A stretch of 64,000 nt of DNA, from positions 3,286,001 through 3,350,000 of the forward strand of contig NZ_CP182343.1 of the NCBI RefSeq assembly GCF_048571125.1. The letters run 5' to 3'. Shown piece after piece: positions 24,501 through 34,700 of the stretch. A program made the translations under genes and the position numbers. Under the pieces are notes generated by a model. It was given only the letters and a program-made list of their open reading frames with translations. It was not told the DNA's origin and ran no database searches. How positions within the stretch are numbered: the first letter of the stretch is position 1; each line of letters opens with the position of its first letter. This stretch comes from Arcobacter siniprincipis. GTDB lineage: Bacteria; Campylobacterota; Campylobacteria; Campylobacterales; Arcobacteraceae.

Positions 24501-26315
24501 TTATTCGAATTTTGTCTTTTTAGCTGTTCTTTTTCTAACAGTTGGATCAAGTTCTCTTTTTCTAACTCTTACAGACTTAGGAGTAACTTCAACTAATTCA
24601 TCTTCTTCAATCCACTCTAGTGCATTTTCCAAAGACATTGATCTTGGTGGGACTAACTTAATAGCTTCATCAGCACCAGAAGATCTTACATTTGATTGTT
24701 GTTTCCCTTTTGTAGGGTTAACATCTAAATCATTTCCTTTAGCATGCTCACCAATAACCATACCGTTGTACACTTTATCTTGAGGTTTAATAAACATAAC
24801 CCCTCTATCTTGTAAGTTGAAAATTGAATAACCTAATGCTTCACCATTTTCCATAGAAACTAAAGCACCATATTTTCTTGATTCAACAATTCCAGAATAA
24901 GCTCTAAACTCTAAGAATGAGTGGTTCATAACACCCTCACCTTTTGTTTCAGTTAAGAACTCTGTTCTAATACCAATCAATCCTCGTGCAGGAATTTCAA
25001 ATTCAAGTCTTGTATAACCAGAACCCATTGGTACCATATTTGTCATATTTGCTTTTCTTTTTCCAAGTTTTTCAATAATTGCACCACTATGCTCATCTGG
25101 TAAGTCAATAACTAAATGCTCAAATGGCTCCATTTTTACACCATCTTCAACTTTAGTAATAACTTCAGGTCTTCCAATACAGAACTCAAAACCTTCTCTT
25201 CTCATATTTTCTGCTAAGATACAAATTTGAAGCTCACCTCTTCCGTTAACTTTAAATTTACCTTCACCATATTGCTCATAATTCATTGCAATATTAGTAT
25301 TCATTTCAGCTCTTAGTCTCTCATCAATTTTATTTGAAGTTACAAATTTACCTTCAGTTCCTGCTAATGGAGAATCATTAACTGCAAAAGTTACAGATAA
25401 TGTTGGCTCTTCAATATGCATAGGATCAAGAGGCATAGGATCTGTTGGATCACAAAGTGAATCACCCACATCAATTGTTTCAAAACCTGCAACAGCAACA
25501 ATGTCACCAGTACCAGCAGTTTTGATATCAAATCTATCCATACCTTTAAATCCAATAAGTTTAGAAACTCTACCTTTAACTTTTTCACCATCTGCTTTAC
25601 ATAATAAAACTGTCTCACCCATAGAGATTGTTCCATTAAATATTCTTGCAATACCAATTTTCCCAATGAAGTTATCATAATCAAGTGTAAATACTTGAAG
25701 TTGAAGACCATTTGAATCATCACCAACTGGTTTAGGAACTTCTTTTAAAATTGTTTCAAATAGTGGAGTTAGATTTTCATTTGCATCTTCTAAAGCAAGT
25801 TTTGCATAACCATCTCTTGCTGCTGCATATACAACTGGAAATTCTAATTGTGATTCACTTGCACCCATTTGGTCAAAAAGGTCAAATACTTCATCAACAA
25901 CTCTATCAGGATCTCCACCTGGCTTATCAATTTTGTTAATAACAACAATTGGTCTATGACCTAATTGAAGTGCTTTTTTCACAACAAACTTAGTTTGTGG
26001 CATAACACCCTCTTGTGCATCAACAAGTAATAAAACAGAATCAACCATTTTTAAAACCCTCTCAACTTCACCACCAAAATCGGCGTGTCCTGGAGTGTCA
26101 ATAATGTTAATTCTTACATCCTTATAGTCAATAGCTGTATTTTTAGAAAGGATTGTAATACCTCTTTCTTTTTCAATAGCATTACTATCCATAACTCTTT
26201 CATCCACATGCGTATGGGCTGCGAAAGTTCCTGATTGTTTCAATAACTCATCAACTAATGTTGTTTTACCGTGGTCAACGTGTGCGATTACGGCAATATT
26301 TCTTATGTCTCTCAT
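24501..26315 (-). CDS. typA: ribosome-associated GTPase TypA/BipA
   Basis: A 604-residue translational GTPase, involved in 50S assembly and stress or low-temperature growth. N-terminal P-loop AHVDHGKTT, switch region ERGITILSKN, DTPGHADFGGEV and NKIDKPG; then EF-G-like domains II, III and V, and the TypA-specific C-terminal domain ending with the basic KRTAKKTKFE tail. Length and domain order are normal. A single-gene unit with its own promoter and a strong terminator. Confidence 0.97.
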   Translation of the reverse strand: MRDIRNIAVIAHVDHGKTTLVDELLKQSGTFAAHTHVDERVMDSNAIEKERGITILSKNTAIDYKDVRINIIDTPGHADFGGEVERVLKMVDSVLLLVDAQEGVMPQTKFVVKKALQLGHRPIVVINKIDKPGGDPDRVVDEVFDLFDQMGASESQLEFPVVYAAARDGYAKLALEDANENLTPLFETILKEVPKPVGDDSNGLQLQVFTLDYDNFIGKIGIARIFNGTISMGETVLLCKADGEKVKGRVSKLIGFKGMDRFDIKTAGTGDIVAVAGFETIDVGDSLCDPTDPMPLDPMHIEEPTLSVTFAVNDSPLAGTEGKFVTSNKIDERLRAEMNTNIAMNYEQYGEGKFKVNGRGELQICILAENMRREGFEFCIGRPEVITKVEDGVKMEPFEHLVIDLPDEHSGAIIEKLGKRKANMTNMVPMGSGYTRLEFEIPARGLIGIRTEFLTETKGEGVMNHSFLEFRAYSGIVESRKYGALVSMENGEALGYSIFNLQDRGVMFIKPQDKVYNGMVIGEHAKGNDLDVNPTKGKQQSNVRSSGADEAIKLVPPRSMSLENALEWIEEDELVEVTPKSVRVRKRELDPTVRKRTAKKTKFE

Positions 26316-26343
26316 TTATTCTCTTTAGATATTAATTTTCGCG

Positions 26344-26349
26344 ATTATA
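26344..26349 (-). promoter_or_regulatory. -10 box of typA
   Basis: TATAAT on the minus strand preceded by a T-rich run (TTTTTTTAG), the usual Campylobacterota promoter form; about 28 bp from the typA ATG, which has AGAGAA as SD. Confidence 0.6.
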
Positions 26350-26417
26350 CTAAAAAAATGCTTAAGTTTTATCATTTTGAGTAATATTAAGACAAATTAT
26401 TTTTATGATTTTCTCAG

Positions 26418-26442
26418 AAGGTAAAAGATATTTTACCTTTTT
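26418..26442 (+). terminator. orphan terminator-like hairpin in the typA/yeeE gap
   Basis: AAGGTAAAA-GATA-TTTTACCTT, a perfect 9-bp stem running into a T-run on the plus strand. No plus-strand gene precedes it, so it may be an attenuator in a long yeeE leader or the end of a small RNA. An 8-codon ORF (ATG at 26358) lies upstream on the same strand. Confidence 0.4.
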
Positions 26443-26481
26443 ACATAAAAATAAGATTTCTTTTGCTAATATTCCCCTCAG

Positions 26482-26521
26482 ATTTGTGGTACAAATAGAT
26501 ATGATTTTCCTGATTCATATC
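26482..26521 (+). promoter_or_regulatory. two adjacent palindromes upstream of yeeE
   Basis: ATTTGT-GGT-ACAAAT (26482-26496) and GATATGA-N10-TCATATC (26498-26521) are both perfect and lie about 80-115 bp before the yeeE start. They look like regulator sites, but I cannot assign the regulator. Confidence 0.4.
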
Positions 26522-26598
26522 ACTCTTCAATAACTTAATTCTTTTAGTCTTTAAAAGAAATTTTCAAAATAAAATATATTGTTAAGGAGAATACTTGC

Positions 26599-27804
26599 AT
26601 GGATTATTTCAAGCAATTTAAACAAAAGTACATGGTAGCTTTTTGGCGTCCATTACCAGCTGTCATAGCTTTAGGAGTTTTAGCAGCATATTATTTCGGT
26701 ATTACAGGTACTTATTGGGCTGTTACTGGTGAATTTACAAGATGGGGTGGTCACATCTTACAACTTTTTGGTGTAGACCTTAGTTCTTGGGGTTATTATA
26801 AAATTATGGGTATGCAAGGAAATAGTTTCACTCGTGTTGATGGTGTTATGATAATAGGAATGTTTGCAGGTTGTATTGCAGCAGCATTTTGGGGTAATAA
26901 TGTAAAACTTAGAATGCCTGCAAGTAAAATTAGAATCTTTCAAGCTCTTTTAGGTGGTATTATCGCAGGATTTGGAGCAAGACTTGGTATGGGTTGTAAT
27001 TTAGCAAGCCTTTTTACTGGTATTCCTCAATTTTCAGTGCATGCTTGGTTATTTACTCTTGCTATGATTGTAGGTGTTTATATAGGTGCTAGAGTAACTT
27101 TATTGCCTTTTTTTCAATCTAAAATGAAAATGCAAAAAGTTTCTTGTTCTACTACTTTAAATACTGATACTAAAAATGTCAAATCTCTTTTTACAATTGG
27201 TACTCTTGTTTTTATTGCTATGATTATCTGGGCATTATATTTAATTTTTATTCAACAAAGTACTAAATTAGGTATTGCGATGTTATTTGGTGCTGGATTT
27301 GGTCTTTTAATTGCAAAAGCTCAAATTTGTTTTACATCTGCTTTTAGAGATATTTTCACAACAGGAAGAAGCCAAATGGCAGTTGCTATTGTTATAGGAA
27401 TGGCAGTATCTACTATTGGGGTATTTAGTTATATTATGATTGGTGTTCCACCAAAAATTATGTGGGCAGGACCCAATGCACTTATTGGTGGATTGTTATT
27501 TGGATTTGGAATTGTACTAGCAGGTGGTTGTGAGTGTGGATGGATGTATAGAGCTGTTGAAGGTCAAGTACATTTTTGGATAGTTGGAATTGGTAATGTT
27601 ATTGGCTCAACTCTACTTGCATACATGTGGGACAGTTTCTCTTTATCTTTAGCAACAAGCTGGCCAAAAATAAATTTACTTCAATCTTTTGGAAATTATG
27701 GTGGATTATTTATGAATTATATTTTCCTATTTTTACTATTTCTATTGGTATTAAAACTAGAAAGAAATTATAGAACAACATTAAAAGAAAAGGTGACAAA
27801 ATGA
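26599..27804 (+). CDS. YeeE/YedE-family (TsuA-like) thiosulfate/sulfur transporter
   Basis: A 401-residue integral membrane protein with about ten helices. It carries the conserved cysteine motifs of the YeeE/TsuA family: GARLGMGCNLASL, KAQICFTSAFRD and AGGCECGWMYR. TsuA moves thiosulfate across the inner membrane through a relay of such cysteines; YedE members are alternatively linked with selenium. It overlaps by 4 bp a TusA-like sulfur-carrier gene, the usual partner. SD AAGGAGA. This pair would supply reduced sulfur that bypasses the sulfate-reduction operon at 2.3-11.2 kb. Confidence 0.9.
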   Translation: MDYFKQFKQKYMVAFWRPLPAVIALGVLAAYYFGITGTYWAVTGEFTRWGGHILQLFGVDLSSWGYYKIMGMQGNSFTRVDGVMIIGMFAGCIAAAFWGNNVKLRMPASKIRIFQALLGGIIAGFGARLGMGCNLASLFTGIPQFSVHAWLFTLAMIVGVYIGARVTLLPFFQSKMKMQKVSCSTTLNTDTKNVKSLFTIGTLVFIAMIIWALYLIFIQQSTKLGIAMLFGAGFGLLIAKAQICFTSAFRDIFTTGRSQMAVAIVIGMAVSTIGVFSYIMIGVPPKIMWAGPNALIGGLLFGFGIVLAGGCECGWMYRAVEGQVHFWIVGIGNVIGSTLLAYMWDSFSLSLATSWPKINLLQSFGNYGGLFMNYIFLFLLFLLVLKLERNYRTTLKEKVTK

Positions 27805-28040
27805 TAAAAAAAGATATTATTCCAGACTATCGAATTGATATGCAAGGTGAACCTTGCCCTTATCCTGCTGTTAAAACTCTTGAAGCAATGAAAGAATTGA
27901 AAGAAGGGGAGATTTTGGAGATAATAAGTGATTGTCCACAAAGTATTAATAATATTCCCCAAGATGCAAAAAATCACGGGTATAAAGTTTTAAGTGTAGA
28001 TAGTAGTGGACCTACTATTCAATATATTATTCAAAAATAA
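27801..28040 (+). CDS. TusA/YedF-family sulfur carrier protein
   Basis: A 79-residue TusA-like protein. The active-site motif MQGEPCPYPAVKTLEAM places Cys19 at the start of helix 1, as in TusA/SirA/YedF; this Cys carries a persulfide. The CPYP form is typical of the YedF-like branch linked to YeeE/YedE transporters. Overlap with the transporter (ATGA) implies coupled synthesis, and the protein probably receives sulfur at the cytoplasmic side. Length is normal. Confidence 0.9.
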   Translation: MIKKDIIPDYRIDMQGEPCPYPAVKTLEAMKELKEGEILEIISDCPQSINNIPQDAKNHGYKVLSVDSSGPTIQYIIQK

Positions 28041-28141
28041 AATATATTTATAATATTGCGTATTTTAACTTCGCAATATTATAAATCAAAGAATTCTTAC
28101 TAATTAAATATTCTACCTACTTTTTATACTCTTTTCTTAGA

Positions 28142-28147
28142 TATAAT
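28142..28147 (+). promoter_or_regulatory. -10 box of glsA
   Basis: TATAAT, 22 bp before the glutaminase ATG, downstream of a T-rich tract; no recognisable -35. Confidence 0.5.
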
Positions 28148-28169
28148 TAAAAAAAATCAAAGAGATGAT

Positions 28170-29087
28170 ATGAATTTAAATACTACTTTACAAGAGATTC
28201 AAGAAGAGATTCAAAAGTACTCTACAAAGGGAAAACTAGCAAATTATATACCTATGTTAGCCCAAGCAGATGAGAATGATTTTGCTATGAGTATAATAAC
28301 ACTTGAAGGTGAAGAGTTTCATATTGGATGTAGTGATAAAAAGTTCTCTATTCAAAGTATTTCTAAAGTATTTACTTTTACCCTAGCTTTAGAACACTAT
28401 AGTAAACAACTTTACAAAAGAGTAGGACATGAACCCTCTGGTGATCCTTTTAATTCCCTTGTTCAATTAGAGTATGAAAGTGGTATTCCTAGAAATCCAT
28501 TCATAAATGCAGGAGCAATTGTTACAACTGATTGTTTAACTTCAATTTTCAATAATAATGCCTTTGATGAAATTTTAACTTTTATGAAAAAAGTTTCACA
28601 TGAAGAAAATATAACATATGATAAGGATATCTTTATCTCTGAATTAGGGCATGGTTTTCAAAACTTTGCACTAATAAATCTAATGAAAAGTTATCAAAAC
28701 ATAAAAAATCCCATAGATGATGTGATTCAAACATATTTTAAACAATGTTCAATCATGATGAATACAAAACAACTTGCACACTCTATGTTATTTTTAGCAA
28801 ACCATGGAGAAGATCCTTTTACAAAAGAACAAATTATAAATGAATCAAAAGCAAAAAGAATAAACTCACTAATGCTTACTTGTGGACACTATGATGCAAG
28901 TGGTGATTTTGCATATAAAGTTGGACTTCCAGGTAAAAGTGGTGTAGGAGGAGGAATTGTTGCTGTTGTTCCAAAGAAGATGGCAATATGTGTTTACTCT
29001 CCAAAATTAAATGTACACGGAAACTCACTAATTGGTACAAAAGCTTTAGAATTATTTACTACAAAAACAGGTCTTTCAATTTTTTAA
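28170..29087 (+). CDS. glsA: glutaminase
   Basis: A 305-residue serine-dependent beta-lactamase-like glutaminase that converts glutamine to glutamate and ammonia. The catalytic SxxK is in FSIQSISKVF; other family blocks are the EPSGDPFNS loop, RNPFINAGAI, and the C-terminal GLPGKSGVGGGIVAVVP. Length is typical (about 305-310). Single gene, ending in a convergent terminator shared with the kinase gene on the other strand. Confidence 0.96.
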   Translation: MNLNTTLQEIQEEIQKYSTKGKLANYIPMLAQADENDFAMSIITLEGEEFHIGCSDKKFSIQSISKVFTFTLALEHYSKQLYKRVGHEPSGDPFNSLVQLEYESGIPRNPFINAGAIVTTDCLTSIFNNNAFDEILTFMKKVSHEENITYDKDIFISELGHGFQNFALINLMKSYQNIKNPIDDVIQTYFKQCSIMMNTKQLAHSMLFLANHGEDPFTKEQIINESKAKRINSLMLTCGHYDASGDFAYKVGLPGKSGVGGGIVAVVPKKMAICVYSPKLNVHGNSLIGTKALELFTTKTGLSIF

Positions 29088-29088
29088 T

Positions 29089-29118
29089 AAAAAGGAGAAT
29101 AAGATATTTATTCTCCTT
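29089..29118 (-). terminator. convergent terminator between glsA and the kinase gene
   Basis: AAGGAGAATAA with TTATTCTCCTT, an 11-bp stem and 5-base loop. On the minus strand the stem is followed by TTTTTATT. It overlaps the stop codon of the minus-strand kinase; toward glsA the T-run is poor. Confidence 0.7.
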
Positions 29119-30952
29119 ACATACTAAACTGCATTTTAAAACACAATCCTTCATTTTTATTTTCTGCAGTTATACTACCCTTTAGTTTTTGAGTGATTAT
29201 TTCTCTTGCAATGTATAGTCCTATTCCAGTAGATAAACTATCAGAAAAATCTTTTTCAAAAATTCTTTTTATGATAAAATCACTTACTCCACCAGCATTA
29301 TCTTCAAAAAGAACTATCACATTATTTTTTATACTTTCTACAGAGATTTTTACAAGAGGTTCCCTTATTTTTCTTTGTTCAAAAGCTTTAAGAGAATTTT
29401 CAAATAAAATCATAAGTATATTTAAAAAATAATTTTTCTCTATTTTTATCTTTATTTTCTCATCACATTCTAAATTTATATTTATAGATTTTTTATTAAA
29501 CTCACTATCAATAAGTCCTATAATCCCATTTATTTCGTCTTTTATTTTTATTTCTTCAATATTTTTTTCTTCTTTATAAAAGTTTAGTTGGCTAAGTCCT
29601 GTCTCTTTAAGATAATTTATGTTTTGTTTTATATTTTTAAGATTATCCTTTATAATCATATTTAAATTAGCATCTTTGAATTCATATGCTATTTCTATGT
29701 GATTTATACTATTAAAAAGACTATTTATAGGAGTTTTCCATTGGTGTGAAATATTTACCATTGTTTGACCTATAACTGAAAGTTTAGAATATTCATTTAA
29801 AAGTTCTACATTTTTTTCATGCTCTTTTGTTAATATATAAGCTGAGTGTATTAAGGCAAAAGCCAAAAATAAATCTTGTCCTATCGTTCCTATTGCGAAG
29901 GAATAATAAAAAAAACTCTCAAGTCTCAGAAATCCAAAAAATACTAAAATATATATAACAACAAAAGTAAAAAAAATACCATTTGAGAAAAAATAAAATA
30001 AAGAACCTTCTTTTTTTATTACCAATAGCCTAATAGAAAATATTAAAAGAATTAACATTAATAAAAAACTAAATAGACCATTAAATCTACTTAGTAATAA
30101 AATATCATTATATAATGGATAAAAAAGTTGTAAAAATCCTATAAATAGGAGTAAAAAGACTAATACCTTTATAATAAATTTTGTAACTTTATATTCATCT
30201 TTTTTAATCTTAAAAAAATACAAAGGAAATAAACCCAATAGAGCCATTGACACTTCTGAAAAGCAAAAGCCAAATATAGTATTTAGATAAACAGGAATGC
30301 CAAACTGATAAAAAAAGCCTGATATGGTAAATTGATAGATAATACTACATACAGTAAAAAAAGAATAAATTAAATAACATTTGTTTTTTAAAAAAGAAAA
30401 AAGAATTAATGAAATAATAGCTGTGACACTAAAAAATCCAAAACAATAAAAATATACCATTGATTGTTCATAATAATAAGAATTAAAATTTTCAATACTT
30501 TTTATATCCCATTTAATATCCATAGGACTATAAGTTTTTTGTTTTATAAATACTTGCACTTTTTCATTTGGAAGAAGAGATAAGTCAAAATAGGAAACTC
30601 TAAAGTTATTATCTCTTATATTATGATCTCTAAAATCTCCTAATTTATTAGTTTTTACTATTTTATTGTTTTTAAAAACATACACATCTATTAAATCAAT
30701 TCCTGATCTTTTATTATATATTCTTCTTTTTATCATTTTTTCTGAATCATTAAAAAAAGTTAGTTTTACCCATACTACATTTTTTGTAACGCCCAAATTA
30801 TCTTTAGATATGGGAGAAAAAGTCTCTTTATTTTTCAAAATCTCTTTTATGTCTAAAGAATTATTTTTATCGATGAAATATTTTTCATCAATAAGTATTC
30901 CTTTAGCAAAAAGTGAAGAGATAAATATAAGAATTAATATAAAAAATCTCAC
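29117..30952 (-). CDS. 7TMR-DISM histidine kinase (copy 1, next to tpsA)
   Basis: A 611-residue kinase: signal peptide, an extracellular 7TMR-DISMED2-type beta-sandwich (about 25-165), seven membrane helices (about 175-380), a short coiled coil, HisKA-like helix with the phosphoacceptor His in NISHQWKTPIN, and an ATPase domain (GGVSDF, TGIGLYIAREI). DISMED2 domains often bind carbohydrate-like ligands. The regulator gene ends 1 bp upstream in the same operon. It is a full-length paralogue of the kinase at 36785-38614. The pair is divergent from tpsA, its probable target. Confidence 0.9.
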   Translation of the reverse strand: MRFFILILIFISSLFAKGILIDEKYFIDKNNSLDIKEILKNKETFSPISKDNLGVTKNVVWVKLTFFNDSEKMIKRRIYNKRSGIDLIDVYVFKNNKIVKTNKLGDFRDHNIRDNNFRVSYFDLSLLPNEKVQVFIKQKTYSPMDIKWDIKSIENFNSYYYEQSMVYFYCFGFFSVTAIISLILFSFLKNKCYLIYSFFTVCSIIYQFTISGFFYQFGIPVYLNTIFGFCFSEVSMALLGLFPLYFFKIKKDEYKVTKFIIKVLVFLLLFIGFLQLFYPLYNDILLLSRFNGLFSFLLMLILLIFSIRLLVIKKEGSLFYFFSNGIFFTFVVIYILVFFGFLRLESFFYYSFAIGTIGQDLFLAFALIHSAYILTKEHEKNVELLNEYSKLSVIGQTMVNISHQWKTPINSLFNSINHIEIAYEFKDANLNMIIKDNLKNIKQNINYLKETGLSQLNFYKEEKNIEEIKIKDEINGIIGLIDSEFNKKSININLECDEKIKIKIEKNYFLNILMILFENSLKAFEQRKIREPLVKISVESIKNNVIVLFEDNAGGVSDFIIKRIFEKDFSDSLSTGIGLYIAREIITQKLKGSITAENKNEGLCFKMQFSM

Positions 30953-30953
30953 T

Positions 30954-31628
30954 TTATTTTTTTACCTTATAACCAATATCTTTTATATTTTCTATAATCT
31001 TTATTGGTAATTTTTTATTTATCTTGTAAATTAAAGATATTAATGATTTTTGATTTTGAGAATCTAAAATATCCAATAATTCATCATATGTAACAACTTG
31101 ATTTACTCTTTTAAAAAGATACTCTATTATTTTTATTTCATAAGAGGTAAGTTTGTATTCTCTTCCTTCATCAAAAACTATTCTTTTTTTTCTATCATAA
31201 TAACAAGTTTGCGAGATCTGATATTTTAATAAACTTTTTTTTTCAATGTTATTTACAAATCTATTTAAAACATTTTTTAAAATATCTAACTCATAGGGTT
31301 TTACAATATAATCTAATAAATTTAAAGAAATAGCACTTTTCAGTTTAACTTTATCATCATATGAACTCATTATAAATGCAGATATTTCATCATCATTCTC
31401 TCTTATTTTCGATAAAAATTCATATCCATTCATAATTGGCATATCATAATCTACTATTAATAAATGACATTCATTTTTAAAATAAGTTTCTAAGGCTTCT
31501 TTTCCATTATTTGATATAAATACATTTTTAAAATAGTATTGCAATATTTTTTTTAGACTTTCACAAGCTTTTATATCGTCATCAACATATAAAACATTTA
31601 GTTCTTTTAAAATACTTAAGTTATTCAT
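30954..31628 (-). CDS. OmpR-type response regulator (copy 1)
   Basis: A 224-residue regulator: receiver domain (about 8-122) with phosphoacceptor D60 in IVDYDMPIMNG and the conserved YIVKPY lysine, then a winged-helix DNA-binding domain (LTSYEIKIIEYLF, the closing IGYKVKK). It is strongly similar along its length to the regulator at 38616-39290. OmpR-type regulators bind direct repeats at 10-11 bp spacing, and such repeats (TGATTTTG) lie in the shared intergenic region before tpsA. The ATG has no SD and a -10-like TAAAAT (31640-31635) ends 6 bp before it, so the transcript may be leaderless. Confidence 0.92.
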   Translation of the reverse strand: MNNLSILKELNVLYVDDDIKACESLKKILQYYFKNVFISNNGKEALETYFKNECHLLIVDYDMPIMNGYEFLSKIRENDDEISAFIMSSYDDKVKLKSAISLNLLDYIVKPYELDILKNVLNRFVNNIEKKSLLKYQISQTCYYDRKKRIVFDEGREYKLTSYEIKIIEYLFKRVNQVVTYDELLDILDSQNQKSLISLIYKINKKLPIKIIENIKDIGYKVKK

Positions 31629-31691
31629 CTGAAAATTTTACCATCTTAAAACTAATTTTCACTCAACAAAAAGATTTAATAATCTATTTAT

Positions 31692-31722
31692 TGATTTTGT
31701 GTTGATTTTGTCATGATAAAAT
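31692..31722 (+). promoter_or_regulatory. 11-bp-phased direct repeats upstream of tpsA
   Basis: TGATTTTG at 31692-31699 and 31703-31710, with a weaker third unit TGATAAAA at 31714-31721: a strict 11-bp period. The third unit overlaps a -10-like TAAAAT. The same doublet lies upstream of the Slam-like gene (39364-39382). Predicted site of the neighbouring OmpR-type regulators. Confidence 0.6.
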
Positions 31723-31750
31723 GTTAAAAATATTTTGTTAAGGAAAATAT

Positions 31751-34700
31751 ATGAAAAGATTAATAGACTTTAGTTCAAGGTTTAGAATCCTAAAAGGTGG
31801 AAAGATAAGTATGGTAGTATCAGCTCTTTTAGCTGGAGTTACTATCTCATATGCTGCTCCTAGCGGAGGAGTAGTTACAAGTGGAACTGCAAATATTTCC
31901 CAAAATGGAAATACCACAAACATAACACAATCCACCCAAAAAGCAACTATTAATTGGAACAAATTTAACATTGCACAAAATGAAACAGTAAACTTCAAAC
32001 AACCAAATAGCTCTTCTATTACACTAAATAGAGTAATAGGAAATGAAAGAAGTGTTATCAATGGAGCACTTAATGCCAATGGTCAAGTTTGGATATTAAA
32101 CTCAAATGGAGTTTTATTTGGTAAAAATGCTAGTATTAATACAGCTGGTTTATTAGCAACTACAGCCAAACTCTCTGACAATGATTTTAATATAGGAAAC
32201 TATAACTTTAAAAACTCTTCTTCAAACTCTGTTATAAACTTAGGAACAATAAATATCTCAAATGAAGCCTATGCAGTTTTAGCTGGAAAAGAAGTAACAA
32301 ATGAAGGAAGTATAAAAGCAGTAAAAGGAAAGATACATTTAGTAGGAGCAGATGAATATAGTATTAATCTAAATGGTAATTCTTTATTAAACCTAACAGT
32401 AAAAAAAGGAATCTTAGATTCTATTGTAAAAAATAGTGGTTCAATAAAAGCAGATGGAGGAGAAATATATCTTACTACTAATGCCGTTAATGAATTACTA
32501 AAAGGTGTTGTTAATAATACAGGAGTTATTGAAGCTAATTCAATGGGTGAATTAACTGGTAAAGTTGAACTATTTGCCCATGGTGGTGAAGCACAAGTTG
32601 GTGGAACTATAAGTGCTACTGATGGGTTTGTGGAAACTTCTGGGAAAGATTTTACTTTCAATGGTGCAAATATAGTTACAAGTAATTGGCTTATTGATCC
32701 TGTTAACATTACTATTGATTCTTCACTTGCAAGTGCAATACAAAGTGCTTTAGATACAGCAGATGTAACGATAACTACTGATGGTAGCAATACTCCTGAT
32801 ACAAGTGCTACAGGAACAAATAGTGAAAGTGCAGGAGATGGAGATATTAATATAAATTCTAATATCACAACAAATGCACTAAATTCTGATAAAACATTAA
32901 CTCTATTAGCAGATAATAATATTGTTTTTGCAGATGGAATTTCTATTGATGCTGGTCAAAATTCAAATACAAATAAACTAAATGTTGTTTTAACAGCAGA
33001 CAAAGATAATAATGGTAATGGGCAAGTTATATTATCTGGGGCAACAGGTAATACTATTATTACAAATAATGGGGACCTAACAATCAATAATCAAGTGGAT
33101 AGTAACGTTAATGGGGAAACACCACTTACCATAAATGCGGGAACAGGGAAAGTAACATTAAATGATGATTTAGGTGAAAATAAAAAACTAAAATCACTCA
33201 ATATTACTGCGAGCAGTGTAGATTTAGGAACAAAATTACACTTTATAAATACCCTAAATGAGCAAGTTTATAATGCAACTATAAACTCACTTTCCACAGA
33301 TCAATTTACAAATTCAGGTTTTGAAAACGGTGATACAACAGGTTGGACAGTTGATACAACAAATACAATATATTTAAATGGTGGAAGTGTAATAGCAGGA
33401 ACAGCAACTCCAACAGATGATGTTTTACCAAATACTGTTCCATCACAAGCAAGTACAAATAATAGCGGAGCATATGATGATTACACTTCTAGTGGAACAT
33501 ATACTGATAAAATTTCAACAGATACAGATTCTGAAGGAGGACAATATTCTTTACAATTGACATACTCAGGAGGTAATGTTAGTGCAGGTTATGGAGTAGT
33601 TCATGGACCATCAGTAGTAAGTGATAGTTCTGTATCGTTAGGTAAAGGAGATGAAGTATCATTTAAATGGAAAGCATCAGGTGGAAGTGATGCCTATGAT
33701 GTATTTGGTTATATTTTAAATGTTGATACAGGAGAAACTCAAACCATTCTAAACCAAACTGGTGCAACAGGAAATGCAGCTACAAATTGGGCAACAGCAT
33801 CTGTTACCGCCAATAAAGCAGGTAATTATAAATTTATTTTTATCGCTGGTTCGTGGGATGCAAGTGGAGGACAAGCTTTAGGAGCAAATCTTTATATTGA
33901 TGGTATATCAACGAACAGTAAGAAAACTTTTTCAGGCTCTGCTGTTACATTTAATAATCCTTTAAATGCACATACAAATTCACTAGAAATTATTGCAGAT
34001 AAAGTTGCTCTTAATGCTAATATATCTGGAAGTGATACACTAACTATAAAACAAAAAACAAATGGAAATAATATTGAAATTGGAGGTACTACAACTGCTG
34101 ACAATAGTATATTAGATATAACAAGTTCTAATTTAGCCAATATTCAAAGTGGTTTTTCAAAAGTTACTTTTGGAGATGATACAACTGCGAAAGTTACTAC
34201 AAAAGGGCCTATAGTAGCTGATTATAATTTAACTTTGATTGGGAAAACTGCTGGTGTAGAAATATCAAATGAACTAAATATTGGAACAAAAACATTAACA
34301 ATTGAAAGTAACAGTGATGTTAATGATTCAGGACAAGGACATATTATTGCAAAAAACCTAAATATAAAAGGAACTGGAGACTTTACTTTAGATAGTAATA
34401 ATAACGATGTAGATGTACTTGCAGCAGGTACATCAAGTTCACCAATTGGAAAACTAGTCTATAGAGATGCCGATGATATTACAATAGGAAAAGTTAATGA
34501 CTCAAAAGGACTAAACTCAACAGATAATATTAAAGTAAGTACAGTAAAAGATACTATTAAAGTCCTTGAAAATGTAACTACTTCTAAACAAGGTAGTGAT
34601 GTTATTAATTTTAATGGAGAAGAAAATGTATCAAAAGGACGTTCATATGATGCTCCTGAAAAAGACACAACACCAGAAACAGTAAAAGATAATAGACCAG

